Shown: positions 36,442 through 46,013, numbered from the stretch's first letter. The stretch: 64,000 nt of DNA from CADEDV01 sp964596345 (GCA_964596345.1 CAZQSZ010000002.1:186001-250000), one strand, 5' to 3'. Made by a program: numbers and translations. Notes: a model not told the origin generated them from the letters alone.

Positions 36442-37320
36442 TTATCGAACGGTAAGTTTTGTTACCATGGGTTCAGCAGGAAGGGAATCCGTTTTTTGCA
36501 GCTCCTGCTTTTTCATAAAATCAGCTACATCCTTAATATGAGCTTTTGTCTCTGCATTGGTCAGGGTGGTTAAACTACCATGCCCTTCAAAGTAATAATG
36601 TATGGCAATAAATTTCTTTACATGTTTCCGGGTTTCCAGCGGCAGGTATTTTTGCAATACCCAGTAATTGCGGCTGCCTGATTTTTTGATCGCTGATAAT
36701 ACCCGGGCAGGCCCGCTGTTATAGGCAGCGAGTGTTAGTAACCAGTCATCAAAAATATTGTGCAGGTAGGTCAGGCATTTTGCGGCTGCCACCGTGCTTT
36801 TATAGGTATTCCTGCGTTCATCATTTTTTCCACCTACTTTGAGTCCAAAGCTCTTCGCAGCAGACGGCATCAGCTGCCACAAACCAGCAGCACCGGCACC
36901 TGATACGATCTTATTATCCAGGTTGGATTCAATAACGGCAAGATATTTAAGCTCAACCGGTAAGTTGTATTGAGTCAGCACTGTGTCAATAACAGTAAAA
37001 AAAGGAGTACTCTTTATTTTTATCTTATTAAGATAAAAATTATTGACAACAATATAATTATCTACGAAGCCCGATACATGTTTATTTAATTCAATTCTTG
37101 GTGCTCCTGATAACTCTGTATTGCTGAGATAAGATATACAGGTACACAGGCCGGTTGCATCAAATGCATGTCCTTCTTTTAGTAATGAATCTGGTTTATT
37201 ACTAACACAGGAATGGGTGATGTCGTCAAAAGGGGTAACGGTTTTGTTGCCGGGAGCTGCAGCCATAAAAATAAAACTGCCTGCAGCAATACCTGCTTTA
37301 AACATTTTTTGCCTGAACAT
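36442..37320 (-). CDS. Lytic transglycosylase, MltD-like (SLT domain)
   Basis: The 292-residue protein starts with a hydrophobic export segment (about 7-22). An SLT domain lies at about 115-225, with the catalytic Glu131 in YLAVIESNLD, the GAAGLWQLMPSAAKSFGL motif, and AYNSGPARVLSAIKKSG. The enzyme cleaves the MurNAc-GlcNAc bond of peptidoglycan to give 1,6-anhydro-MurNAc ends, the precursor of the AnmK substrate. No LysM repeats follow, unlike full-length MltD; the tail is a short helical segment. It is a lone gene with a shared terminator. Confidence 0.92.
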   Translation of the reverse strand: MFRQKMFKAGIAAGSFIFMAAAPGNKTVTPFDDITHSCVSNKPDSLLKEGHAFDATGLCTCISYLSNTELSGAPRIELNKHVSGFVDNYIVVNNFYLNKIKIKSTPFFTVIDTVLTQYNLPVELKYLAVIESNLDNKIVSGAGAAGLWQLMPSAAKSFGLKVGGKNDERRNTYKSTVAAAKCLTYLHNIFDDWLLTLAAYNSGPARVLSAIKKSGSRNYWVLQKYLPLETRKHVKKFIAIHYYFEGHGSLTTLTNAETKAHIKDVADFMKKQELQKTDSLPAEPMVTKLTVR

Positions 37321-38190
37321 TGAGCGATTTTTAGTACAACAATGTCGTCCGGAGGATTGGATCAGAAAGGAAAGGCTGACACAGGATTGATCGGATGGTT
37401 ACAGCATTTGTTCTGTGGACGAGTGATTTGGGTTTTTCAGTTCTTCAGAACGCTGTGGTTGCAATTGGTGCAATGACAGCGCAAAGATAGCCTGCAAATG
37501 CAGGTCCACACAGCATTTCAGCCCTCAGTTATCCACTGACAGGATAACTATGTGAGTATCATTAATGAATTTTGTTAAAGCTGTTAAAAAGTCAGGCAGA
37601 TTAATTTTTTATCGTAGAATTACCCCCTCTAGGTGATGATTCTTGTCAAATTGTGCTTTGTATTCTTAAAATATTTTTTACTGCACAACCCCTGGAAAAA
37701 TGTGTTAGTATTATTTGCAGCCGTATTATTATAATATAGTTTGTTAACAGTATACTACATGATATAACGATTTCAGTACAACAACAAATAGTCTTTTATA
37801 AACTGTTGGATTGGTAAGACCAGCAGTAGGTAAAGTAAATGCCATGGCTGTTGTGAGATTTTGTAGCCCTGAATATATTGTCGAGTTGTTGCTGGCTTCC
37901 TTTACCCTTTATACAGATGATCTCTGTATATAAAATTTCCGGTAACCGGTTGAGTGACGAAGTTGAATACCTGTTTCTATTTTGTTATTGATGTATTGCT
38001 TTTATTCGGAGCGAACACCTGAATTGTATAGCTACCGTCCTGGCATAATATGGTTTATTCTGCCGGTAATACAAGGGTAAAAGGGCTTTCATAGCTTACC
38101 CCAGGGGGAGGGTGTTTCACCGGGCAGACATTTAACTTTTTGTTGATAAGTTGTTAGCTTAAAAAACATTTTTTCCAATATTTTTAAACA
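37321..38190. other. 870-bp non-coding stretch
   Basis: No credible gene or tRNA was seen. The stretch is A/T-rich around 37560-37800. It contains an inverted repeat AGTTATCC/GGATAACT (37527-37534, 37542-37549) whose left arm includes TTATCCACT, one base off a DnaA box, and a TGTTGATAA (reverse of TTATCAACA) at 38141-38149. It separates the divergent transglycosylase and winged-helix-like genes and may hold a long leader or a small RNA. Confidence 0.5.
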
Positions 38191-38442
38191 ATGCAAGACC
38201 ATTATACCCTTCTTCAAACCATCTATGAAATTGTAAAAAATGATCCACAGCCGCAAAGCTATGCCTGCCGGCCAAGAGAGCTCATCTTACGTAGTTTGCA
38301 GGAATGGTCTTCTATTCATCAGCATATTATCTTACTGCAACAGGAGGAATTGGTAACGACTGAACAACAGGATACCCTTGTTATCCGCATCACACAGGCC
38401 GGCCTTGAGAAGGTGAAGGAAAAAAACAGCTTGGTGGGGTGA
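38191..38442 (+). CDS. Small winged-helix-like protein
   Basis: The 83-residue protein reads as helices followed by a beta-wing: PRELILRSLQEWSSIHQHIILLQQEELVTTEQQDTLVIRITQAGLEKV. The end pattern (xxITxxGLEKV) is typical of winged-helix domains that start from a helix pair. It could bind DNA or act as a small adaptor; no family name is recalled. It lies 129 bp before the CoA-transferase gene on the same strand. The A/T-rich leader is typical of the phylum. Confidence 0.7.
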   Translation: MQDHYTLLQTIYEIVKNDPQPQSYACRPRELILRSLQEWSSIHQHIILLQQEELVTTEQQDTLVIRITQAGLEKVKEKNSLVG

Positions 38443-38571
38443 GTAGTATCAGACTGATTTCTATTCAAAAAACAACAGTTTTATCGGTATAAAAATCATA
38501 GGAACTACTGATAAATGTCTTTTTTTAAAAGGCAGCAGTGGCAGACTTTTGCTATTAAATAAGAATAGCTC

Positions 38572-39858
38572 ATGGTTCATCCCTATAAATATGTTTCTGC
38601 AGCCGAGGCTCTCTCACTGATTCAGAGTAACCAACGAGTGTTTGTACACGGAAGTGCCTGCACACCGCTTTATTTGCTGCAAGAACTGGCAAAAGAAAAA
38701 GACAGGTTAAAGGATGTGGAAATAGTTTCCATTACCCTGCGTGGGGATATCGAAATTGATAAACCTGAATACCAGTCTGCTTTTCATATTAATTCCATGT
38801 TTGTATCGGCTTCAGTCCGAAATGCTGTAAAGGAGGGAAGAGCCGATTTCATCCCTGTTTTCCTGAGCGATATACCCGATCTTTTCAAAAGAAAGATCAT
38901 GGAAGTGGATGTGGCTATTGTACAGGTCTCCCCACCGGATGAACATGGCTATTGTTCCCTGAGTTTATCTATTGATATAGCCCGTTCTGCGGTTGATAGT
39001 GCCAAACATATTATTGCCCTGGTCAATCCTTCATTACCCCGCACTCATGGCGATGGTATGATCCATACAGACCGGTTTACTAAAATGGTATTTCATGAAG
39101 CCCCGGTTCCTGAGGAGAACTATGGTGACAAAGTAGGTGAGGCAGAAATGATCATTGGCAAAAATATAGCCGGAATGATCGACGATGGCAGCACTATTCA
39201 AATGGGAATCGGAACTATTCCTGATGCGGTCCTTCGTTTTCTAAGTAACCATAAAGATCTGGGTGTACATACAGAAATGCTCAGTGATGGCATTATTGAC
39301 CTCGTTGAGAAAGACGTGATCAACAACCGGAAAAAAAGAATACACCCGAATAAATCAGTGAGCTCATTTGCAGTTGGTACACGAAAATTGTATGATTATA
39401 TTGATGATAATCCTTCTTTTGCCTTCCTGGATATTGATTATGTCAATGATCCCCATGTTATTCGCCGTAACCCTAAAGTAATTGCAATTAACAGTGCAAT
39501 AGAAGTGGACCTGACCGGCCAGGTTTGTGCGGATAGTATTGGTGAATACCAATACAGCGGTATCGGCGGGCAGATGGATTTTATGCGGGGAGCAGCACTA
39601 AGTGAAGATGGTAAACCAATTATTGCATTGACCAGTCGTACGGCAAAAGGCATTTCCCGGATTGTTACCAACCTGAAACCTGGAGCCGGTGTTGTGACTA
39701 CCCGGGGCCATGTGCACTACGTGGTAACCGAGTATGGAGTAGCCTTCTTATTTGGAAAGAACCTTCGCCAGAGAGCAAAATCCCTGATCGAAATAGCACA
39801 TCCTGATGACCGGGAAAGTCTTGACAGGTATTGCCATGAACGCTTCAAGATATTCTGA
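38572..39858 (+). CDS. Acetyl-CoA hydrolase/transferase family CoA-transferase
   Basis: The 428-residue protein belongs to the Cat1/4-hydroxybutyrate CoA-transferase family. Visible blocks are QVSPPDEHGYCSLSLSID near residue 120, GSTIQMGIGTIPDAVL near 215, and the catalytic Glu in HTEMLSDGI near 235. A glycine-rich GIGGQMDFMRGA lies near 330. The enzyme moves CoA between acetate or another short acid and a CoA thioester. No neighbouring fermentation gene fixes the substrate. It ends at a strong terminator shared with the next, convergent gene. Confidence 0.92.
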   Translation: MVHPYKYVSAAEALSLIQSNQRVFVHGSACTPLYLLQELAKEKDRLKDVEIVSITLRGDIEIDKPEYQSAFHINSMFVSASVRNAVKEGRADFIPVFLSDIPDLFKRKIMEVDVAIVQVSPPDEHGYCSLSLSIDIARSAVDSAKHIIALVNPSLPRTHGDGMIHTDRFTKMVFHEAPVPEENYGDKVGEAEMIIGKNIAGMIDDGSTIQMGIGTIPDAVLRFLSNHKDLGVHTEMLSDGIIDLVEKDVINNRKKRIHPNKSVSSFAVGTRKLYDYIDDNPSFAFLDIDYVNDPHVIRRNPKVIAINSAIEVDLTGQVCADSIGEYQYSGIGGQMDFMRGAALSEDGKPIIALTSRTAKGISRIVTNLKPGAGVVTTRGHVHYVVTEYGVAFLFGKNLRQRAKSLIEIAHPDDRESLDRYCHERFKIF

Positions 39859-39884
39859 CCTCTTTTCTCATGTAATGGTTAATG

Positions 39885-39925
39885 AAAAAAAGCCCCGCCT
39901 GATTCCTCAGCGCAGGGCTTTTCTT
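39885..39925. terminator. Bidirectional terminator
   Basis: AAAAGCCC (39887-39894) pairs with GGGCTTTT (39915-39922), with further inner pairs around a TTCC-containing loop. It lies between the convergent CoA-transferase and the small exported-protein gene, with A-run and T-run on opposite sides. Confidence 0.85.
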
Positions 39926-39938
39926 TAATCGGATAATC

Positions 39939-40352
39939 TTAGTTGATCTTTTTTACCAGGGTTTCTTCAACATAATGGTTGTTCTGGTTAATTTCATACA
40001 CCACAGTTTTGTTGGATTTCTTACCTGTGATCTCGAAACGCAGTGCTTCACCATCGCCTATTTCTTCAATGTTCAGCATAAATTTCTTGGAAATAATATT
40101 GCTGTTTACATTTTCCCTGTACAGTGAATTCCCAAAACTGTCACGGATGACAACTACATATTCGTTATCAGCAGTTCCGGGTTTAAAGTTCAGTTCAAAT
40201 ACAGGTTTGTTCTTAAAATTGCCAAGGAATTTCAATTCAACAGCTGCTGTGTTGTTTGTTTCATCAATGGCCTGTGCTGCCGGTGCTATTGCTAATGTTA
40301 CTACAGTCAGCAAAGCGATGGCGGTGTTACGGAAATTTAATACACTTTTCAT
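39939..40352 (-). CDS. Small exported protein of unknown function
   Basis: The 137-residue protein has a clear signal peptide (about 1-28, PAAQA) and a mature part of beta-strands (AVELKFLGNFKNKPVFELNF, then YVVVIRDSFGNSLYREN). This resembles the immunoglobulin-like fold of small Bacteroidota periplasmic proteins. I recall similar sequences in Chitinophagaceae but no function. No Cys is present in the mature part. It is monocistronic, with a long A/T-rich leader before it and a terminator after it. Confidence 0.78.
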   Translation of the reverse strand: MKSVLNFRNTAIALLTVVTLAIAPAAQAIDETNNTAAVELKFLGNFKNKPVFELNFKPGTADNEYVVVIRDSFGNSLYRENVNSNIISKKFMLNIEEIGDGEALRFEITGKKSNKTVVYEINQNNHYVEETLVKKIN

Positions 40353-40935
40353 GGTTATACTTTTTAGCGTTAAAAATTAAAAATTGTTATAGCAGATGAC
40401 GGCAACCGTGAGGACAAGCAATGGGCAAACAAAAGGGGCAAGTTTCGCTACCAGGTCAAGCAGAGGTTGTAATACCGGTAGAAGTTTTGGTTAGAAGAAG
40501 CGTTTCGCTTTTTAAATAACTACTGCAAACATATGCCGGTAATTCTTGCACATCAAACCATGTTTTTGCTGATTTTAGTGTCCTTAAAATTGGCTGAATT
40601 CATCTAAATTTTTGATTTACAAATGGTTGAGTATTGTCGCTTCATGATGCCCAACAGCCCAAACATGCCATTTCCTGCTTGTTTGTAGAGGTAAACCCTT
40701 AATCGAAAATTTTTATTAGGACTAAGTACCTGATTTTCAGGATTGGGGTTTATGTGTTAGGAAATTAATTTTTTCTTTCATTTTCAGGGTGCAAAAAAAT
40801 ACTATCTTCAGCCGCCTTCAGGTGTTGAAATAAAGGCGTAAATAGCTTTCATTCAACCAAATGAAAGAAATTTTGTTATTAACCAGTAGAGCCACGGCCG
40901 AAGCTTGGGGAAGAACTAAAAAAAGGAGTTTAAAT
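40353..40935. other. Non-coding gap between divergent genes
   Basis: The 583 bp separate the small exported-protein gene from the DsbA-like gene. A short hairpin with T-run, AAGCG/CGCTT then TTT, lies near 40498-40515 and could end a small transcript. The frame of the DsbA-like gene stays open back to 40861, but without a convincing start. No RNA family was recognised. Confidence 0.45.
40923..40928 (+). promoter_or_regulatory. Strong Shine-Dalgarno site deciding the DsbA-like start
   Basis: AAGGAG ends 7 bp before the ATG at 40936. Such a perfect site is rare among the genes of this window and supports 40936 over the upstream ATG at 40861. Confidence 0.7.
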
Positions 40936-41505
40936 ATGGCATTTAAAAAAGATGATATCATCATCATTGAACCGAAAGAAATGTTTGTGGGCAAAAAAGA
41001 CGCCCCCGTTACATTAATGGAATTTGGCGAATACGAAAGTGAGGAGTGTGCCAAGGCCAACGAGATCGTTAAGCAATTGCTGGAAGAATATGAAGGCAAG
41101 ATCAGGTTTAACTTCCGTCATTTCCCGCTAACCATGATCCACCAGCGCAGCCTTAAGGCCAGCGAATCTGCTGTTGCTGCAGGGCAGGAAGGTAAGTTCT
41201 GGGAAATGCATAACGTTTTGTTCAGTAACCGTCGTAACCTCGGTACAACCAGCCTGAAACTGCATTCGAAAGAAGCAGGAGTCAACAATAAGAAATTCCT
41301 GGATGACCTGGTAAATGGCGTATATGGCTGGCAGGTGCAGGACGATTTGAAAGAAGGAATTAACAGAGGTGTAAAAGAGCTGCCGGCTTTCTTTATTAAT
41401 GACGAGCCTTTTACAGGAAAACCAACTTTTGCAAACCTTAGTGCGGCGATAGAATCTGCGTTGAAAAAAGTGAAAAAGAAAGCTCCCGCAAAGCAAAGAG
41501 CTTAA
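40936..41505 (+). CDS. DsbA-like thioredoxin-fold protein lacking the first active-site Cys
   Basis: From the ATG at 40936 the protein has 189 residues and no signal peptide. The thioredoxin-fold frame is clear: PVTLMEFGEYESEECAKA near residues 24-41, FNFRHFPLT near 58, the alpha-helical insert, and the cis-Pro in ELPAFFINDEPF near 152. In DsbA and relatives the motif is CxxC; here it reads SEEC, with Ser35 and Cys38, so a redox disulfide cannot form at that site. Related Bacteroidota proteins accompany Na+/H+ antiporters, but none is here. It ends in a basic Lys-rich tail and a terminator. Function is unclear. Confidence 0.85.
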   Translation: MAFKKDDIIIIEPKEMFVGKKDAPVTLMEFGEYESEECAKANEIVKQLLEEYEGKIRFNFRHFPLTMIHQRSLKASESAVAAGQEGKFWEMHNVLFSNRRNLGTTSLKLHSKEAGVNNKKFLDDLVNGVYGWQVQDDLKEGINRGVKELPAFFINDEPFTGKPTFANLSAAIESALKKVKKKAPAKQRA

Positions 41506-41526
41506 CCATAGCAGTCCAAAATATTG

Positions 41527-41558
41527 AATCCTGTCTTTTTATTGAGACAGGATTTTTT
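41527..41558 (+). terminator. Rho-independent terminator after the DsbA-like gene
   Basis: AATCCTGTCT (41527-41536) pairs with AGACAGGATT (41545-41554), followed by TTTT. It ends the plus-strand unit; the convergent helicase gene stops 22 bp away. Confidence 0.88.
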
Positions 41559-41580
41559 ATTTCGCTGAACTAAGTATAAT

Positions 41581-42771
41581 TTATCTCCTTCCTCTCCCGG
41601 CAGGCGTCCTTTTTGTCCTTGGGTGGTAAGTAGGTGCAGGCCCTAATTCGTCAGGTACTTTTGCTTTTGGAACAGGTTTGCCTAACAGTTGCTCTATTGA
41701 AGCAAATTTATTTTGTTCCCTGGGACTGATAAAGGTGTAGGCAGTCCCGTCTGTTTCGGCACGGGCGGTGCGGCCAATACGATGCACATAATCTTCTCCA
41801 TCGTGGGGAACGTCATAATTTATAACGAGGTCAATATGGTCCACATCAATACCACGACTGAGGATGTCCGTCGCCACGAGGATGGGCAGACGTTTGCTGA
41901 TAAAACTGCGGAGTACTTCTTCCCGCTGGGCCTGTTCCAGGTCGGAATGAATTTCTTCTGCTGGTATGCCGGCTCTTTTCAATTCACGGGTCAGTTGTTT
42001 TACCTGTTGTTTTTTGGAACAAAAGATAATGATGGATTTGAACTGCCGGCTTTTCAGTAACATTTTCACCAGCGGCATTTTTTGGTCTTCATTGATCACA
42101 AAGGCCTGCTGTACTATTTTTTCCGGGGGTTTTGAGATGGCGATATTGATCTCGGCTGGTTGTTGTAATATTTTTTGTGCCAGCGTCCTGATCCGCTGCG
42201 GCATGGTGGCAGAGAATAATAGCGTCTGCCTCTTTGCAGGGAGCTCATTAATGATACGCATGATATCATCATGAAATCCCATATCCAGCATACGGTCAGC
42301 CTCGTCCAGTACCAGGTATTTCAGGCCTTTGATCTTTACGTACCCCATATTGATATGAGCTATCATTTTCCCGGGTGTGCACACCACGATATCAACTCCT
42401 TTTGAAAGAGCCTGTTTTTCCTGTACGAATGAATTACCGTCACCACCACCATACACGGCAATAGAGCTGACTGAAGTAAAATAAGAAAGCCCTTCCAGGT
42501 GCTCACTGATCTGCACGGCCAGTTCCCGGGTGGGTACAATGATCATGGCGCTGATATGATGATCGTCGTGATGACTGGTAAGCAGATGATTTAGTAAAGG
42601 AAGGAGAAAAGCAGCCGTTTTACCGGTGCCGGTTTGCGCAGAAGCAATGATATCCCGGCCTTGCAATACCAGCGGAATGACCTGTTCCTGAACAGGGGTG
42701 GCATCTTCGTAATTGCTGGCAGCGATACCTTCCAGTAAGTTTTCGTGGAAATTAAATTCGGTGAATTTCAA
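41581..42771 (-). CDS. rhlE: DEAD-box RNA helicase, RhlE type
   Basis: The 396-residue protein contains the helicase core and a short basic tail (PRTKRTPAGRGRR). Motif I is AQTGTGKT near residues 44-51, motif Ia PTRELAVQ, motif II LDEADRML near 153, motif III SAT, and motif VI HRIGRTAR near 332. RhlE-type helicases remodel RNA in ribosome assembly and cold adaptation. The frame starts with TTG at 42769-42771; no ATG fits. An RRM protein gene lies just upstream on the same strand, separated by a terminator, which suits a shared RNA-related role. Confidence 0.94.
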   Translation of the reverse strand: MKFTEFNFHENLLEGIAASNYEDATPVQEQVIPLVLQGRDIIASAQTGTGKTAAFLLPLLNHLLTSHHDDHHISAMIIVPTRELAVQISEHLEGLSYFTSVSSIAVYGGGDGNSFVQEKQALSKGVDIVVCTPGKMIAHINMGYVKIKGLKYLVLDEADRMLDMGFHDDIMRIINELPAKRQTLLFSATMPQRIRTLAQKILQQPAEINIAISKPPEKIVQQAFVINEDQKMPLVKMLLKSRQFKSIIIFCSKKQQVKQLTRELKRAGIPAEEIHSDLEQAQREEVLRSFISKRLPILVATDILSRGIDVDHIDLVINYDVPHDGEDYVHRIGRTARAETDGTAYTFISPREQNKFASIEQLLGKPVPKAKVPDELGPAPTYHPRTKRTPAGRGRR

Positions 42772-42843
42772 GTGACAAATAGAGATTAGTTGGGCAGAAT
42801 TGTTTTCGTAAAGATAGGGGTAAATCCATTTTCAGGTCATAGC

Positions 42844-42873
42844 AAAAAAGGAGGGCAAAAGCCCCCCTTTTCA
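42844..42873 (-). terminator. Terminator after the RRM gene
   Basis: AAAAGGAGGGC (42846-42856) pairs with GCCCCCCTTTT (42861-42871) with one A-C mismatch and an AAAA loop. On the minus strand TTTTTT follows, between the RRM gene and the helicase gene. Confidence 0.8.
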
Positions 42874-42893
42874 AACTTATTATACGATGGTGA

Positions 42894-43184
42894 TTACCAG
42901 CGGTTGTTTGAGTTAGAATAAGAAGGCCTTGGCTTTCTTTCTTCTTTTGGCTTGGCTTCAGCAACTTTGATAGAACGGCCATCAACCATAGCGCCATCCA
43001 GTTCAGCAATTGCTTTTTTAGAAGCTTCGTCATCAGACATCTCAACAAAACCGAAACCTTTGCTGCGGTTAGTGAATTTGTCCATAATAACTTTAGCAGA
43101 AGTTACTTCTCCGTACTCTGCAAAATAAGACATCAGGTCTTCGTCTTGTACAGCGAAGCTCAGATTTGAAACGTAAATGTTCAT
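42894..43184 (-). CDS. RRM-type RNA-binding protein
   Basis: From the ATG at 43182-43184 the protein has 96 residues; a TTG one codon earlier is not needed. It holds a single RNA recognition motif with RNP2 IYVSNLSF (about 3-10) and RNP1 SKGFGFVEM (about 42-50). A short Pro/Arg/Ser/Asn tail follows. Small RRM proteins are abundant RNA chaperones in Bacteroidota and cyanobacteria, often cold-induced. The leader on the minus strand is A/T-rich, as in highly expressed genes of this phylum. It lies just upstream of the RhlE-type helicase. Confidence 0.93.
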   Translation of the reverse strand: MNIYVSNLSFAVQDEDLMSYFAEYGEVTSAKVIMDKFTNRSKGFGFVEMSDDEASKKAIAELDGAMVDGRSIKVAEAKPKEERKPRPSYSNSNNRW

Positions 43185-43476
43185 CAATAAAAATTAAAAA
43201 TCAAAAATGCTTGAGAAAAACGCAACGTAAAGAAGACTAACTATTAGCAGGATCCTTCAGTACTTCGACAAGCTCAGTACAACGGATTGAGGGCTTAGCA
43301 GAAAAAATCGTTCACTTACAAACTTAACGTAGAACTCAAATTAACGGTGTAAAGATAAGGCGGTTAATTGACAATCCCTTTTTTATTTATTATTCCGTTT
43401 GTTAAATTACTGAAAACAACAGCCAACCGGTTACTCCTTAGCTGTTTGATCCGTTTAAATAAAATACTTTTTTGTC
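43185..43476. repeat. Gap with a CTTCGACAAGCTCAG-type repeat
   Basis: At about 43256-43280 lies TTCAGTACTTCGACAAGCTC followed by AGTAC, in which TCAGTAC occurs twice. Elements with CTTCGACAAGCTCAG recur in many Bacteroidota genomes as dispersed repeats (recollection). Only one copy is seen here. The rest is the A/T-rich leader of the RRM gene; no gene was recognised. Confidence 0.4.
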
Positions 43477-45900
43477 TCAATTTGACGCAGGAGGCTCTGC
43501 AGAAAACATATTATTACTATTCTCCTCCTTCTTGCGAATGCCAAAATTGTAACGCAGGTTAATACCAACTCTCCGGGTATCCGATTGCCGTAAGCCACTG
43601 GCATCAACAGAACCCTGCTGGAGCGTAAAATTATTTTTGTTAGAGGCAAATATATCACTGAGACTTAGAGTAACCACCAGCTTGTCTTTCATGAACCTCC
43701 GGTTGATACTGGTATTGAGTGATCCGAAGGAGCTGAGTTCATATAACTGTTGTTGCCCTTTTAATCGCATAAATCCATTTAGTGTGATCACCGATTTTTT
43801 ATCAATTTTAAAAGTCTGGTAGGTGAAAAAAGTCCAGGTACCTTTTTTGAAGGAAAGTGGCTGGTTCTGGTATAATCCCTGGTAGAAATTATGGTTGTAT
43901 TGTGTGCCGATCACGAAAAAGTACCGGCCTCCGGGTGGCAAAGCACCCAATGCCCGGAAATACCATTCTTTATTCTTTCCAAGATTATCATAGGTCCGGT
44001 AAGCCTGGCTCCGGCTGCTGTCGGCCTGGTAAATGACATTGGTAAAAATGTCTTTGGTATCATTTACACCCACAGCCAGTATCGGCCTTTCGTCCACGCT
44101 GATATTGGCTTCATAATTATTATTGAACTGGGGTCGCAAAGAAGGGTTACCTGTTTCGCTGAGGTATTCATCCACGTATCTTGAAAAGGGATTTAACTGG
44201 CTGTAAGACGGCCTGCTGATGGTACGGCGGTAAACGAGGTATGCTCTCAGCTCATACCCGGCGATCTTCATCAAACTTTTGCTGAGATAGAGATATGGAA
44301 AAATATCAGTGCGGTGAATAGCAAAGGAGGTATCACCGGGAACAAGTTGTCTCCCTTTCATATTTGTATTTTCCAGCCTCGAGCCAAATTTTACGACAAA
44401 ATCCTTGCCGATAGTTTTTGATCCCTGCAGGTAAAAAGCATTGATATTCTCATGGTAACGGAATGTATTTGTACGGTTGCTGTCAACCTTGCGGATACTG
44501 TTCGATTCGCGGAAATAATTGGTTTTATTCCGGTAATTGTTGACAGATGCCTGTAAGCCTGTTTCCATTGTGAATTTTTTCTTCATCTTCAGTTTGAGGT
44601 CGGATTTCGCATTGAAGTAGTCACGGGTATTATCCGCTTTGCCGTCACCGCCGGATAGTATTAAAAAAGGAGTGCTGTATTGGGTAAAGAAAACCTGGTC
44701 CGATTTATTGCTGCTGCGGCTATACCAGGTATCATTGGTCCATTCGGATCCTATGGAATCAATTTTGTATTTCGACTCAACGCCCGTGCCCAGTGTTAAA
44801 GAGCTGCCATTATTATCTACCCCGTTCAGGCTGTTGGAAAGTAATTGAGCACTACTGATCTTTTGTATGCTGTTCTTGTTCTCAGAATGGGTATTGAACT
44901 TATTATAACTGGCAGTGGCGTCATAAGTGAGTTCCCATTTTTTGGAAAGCTCATAGGTCAGTGCATAAGCACCATAATAATTATTACCGGGGTATTTTGT
45001 CAGCGCATGCTGACTGAGCAAGGAGTCCGGGGCAAATATCCTGTCCGTCTTAATTAGCTCATAAGAATCCCGGTGGCTATAATTAATATTCAGGGAGGAA
45101 CTTTTCTTTCCGTCATTATTATTAAGGCTGAAGCCGATGAGCTGGTTGCCATAAGTGCCCTGTTGAATTCCTGCGTTCACACTGCCGGTTAATCCTATTT
45201 TAACGCCTTTACGGAGTACTACATTCACAACTCCTCCGCTGCTGCTGGCATCATATTTTGCAGAGGGAGTTCTGACGATCTCAATTTTTGAAATAGAATT
45301 AGGCGGCAGGCTTTTCAGCAGGCTGGCCATATCCGTTGCACTCATTCTCATATCCCTGCCATTGATCTGTACACTGGCGGGGGTGAGGCTGCTGATATAA
45401 ATATTACCATCCTGGTCCACAAATAGCCCCGGTGTTTTCTCGATCACTTCATACCCGCTGGTGGATGCAGCAACAAGGTTCTCCGGGTCAACAATGGTTT
45501 TATCATCCTCCTGCCGCATCAATGGTTTTTGTGATGTAACCACAACACCCGTTAAGGTTTTTGCAGCTGGTTCAAGACTGAAGGAAAAAGTTGTTCTGTT
45601 ACTGTTTACGGTAATGCCTTTTTCCAGGGATTGATAATTGACAGAACTGATAGTAACCAGGTATTGCCCTTCTTTATTCAAACGGAATGCTGCGGTACCG
45701 CTGCTGTCCGCCACTTTTTTTAATGCCTGGGTGCTGTCAAGCCTGCTGGTTATAGTAACAGACGCAAAAGCAACCGGCTCTTTTTTGGAATTAATTATTT
45801 TAAGACTGACAGGGATCTCCTGGGCATAGATGGATTTGGTAAAAAGAAATACTATAAAAAAGAAAAATGTTCTCAGGCAGGGGAGGACGCTGATTTTCAT
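43477..45900 (-). CDS. TonB-dependent-receptor-like outer-membrane beta-barrel protein
   Basis: The ATG at 45898-45900 is chosen because it starts the signal peptide (about 1-27, KSIYAQ); the frame is open 22 codons upstream. The 807-residue protein has a carboxypeptidase-like regulatory domain (about 30-115), a plug domain (about 125-225, with the block VVNVVLRKGVKIGLTGS) and a long barrel of the OMP_b-brl_3 type ending in LRYNFGIRKKEENS. This family is related to TonB receptors but is usually not paired with SusD, and none is here. The cargo is unknown. It is a lone gene. Confidence 0.88.
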   Translation of the reverse strand: MKISVLPCLRTFFFFIVFLFTKSIYAQEIPVSLKIINSKKEPVAFASVTITSRLDSTQALKKVADSSGTAAFRLNKEGQYLVTISSVNYQSLEKGITVNSNRTTFSFSLEPAAKTLTGVVVTSQKPLMRQEDDKTIVDPENLVAASTSGYEVIEKTPGLFVDQDGNIYISSLTPASVQINGRDMRMSATDMASLLKSLPPNSISKIEIVRTPSAKYDASSSGGVVNVVLRKGVKIGLTGSVNAGIQQGTYGNQLIGFSLNNNDGKKSSSLNINYSHRDSYELIKTDRIFAPDSLLSQHALTKYPGNNYYGAYALTYELSKKWELTYDATASYNKFNTHSENKNSIQKISSAQLLSNSLNGVDNNGSSLTLGTGVESKYKIDSIGSEWTNDTWYSRSSNKSDQVFFTQYSTPFLILSGGDGKADNTRDYFNAKSDLKLKMKKKFTMETGLQASVNNYRNKTNYFRESNSIRKVDSNRTNTFRYHENINAFYLQGSKTIGKDFVVKFGSRLENTNMKGRQLVPGDTSFAIHRTDIFPYLYLSKSLMKIAGYELRAYLVYRRTISRPSYSQLNPFSRYVDEYLSETGNPSLRPQFNNNYEANISVDERPILAVGVNDTKDIFTNVIYQADSSRSQAYRTYDNLGKNKEWYFRALGALPPGGRYFFVIGTQYNHNFYQGLYQNQPLSFKKGTWTFFTYQTFKIDKKSVITLNGFMRLKGQQQLYELSSFGSLNTSINRRFMKDKLVVTLSLSDIFASNKNNFTLQQGSVDASGLRQSDTRRVGINLRYNFGIRKKEENSNNMFSAEPPASN

Positions 45901-46013
45901 GAATAGTAATGGCTGGTGATAAAGATCAAAAGTAGCTAAATCTGCTGCTGTACAAAACGAAAGCACTGTATACCTGCCGATTTTTAAAACATTTAACCTT
46001 TCTGTTTTTATTA

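Noticed and set aside
37500..38190. Replication origin
   Set aside because: Only one or two DnaA-like boxes are seen, with no cluster, no dnaA or dnaN gene and no skew data.
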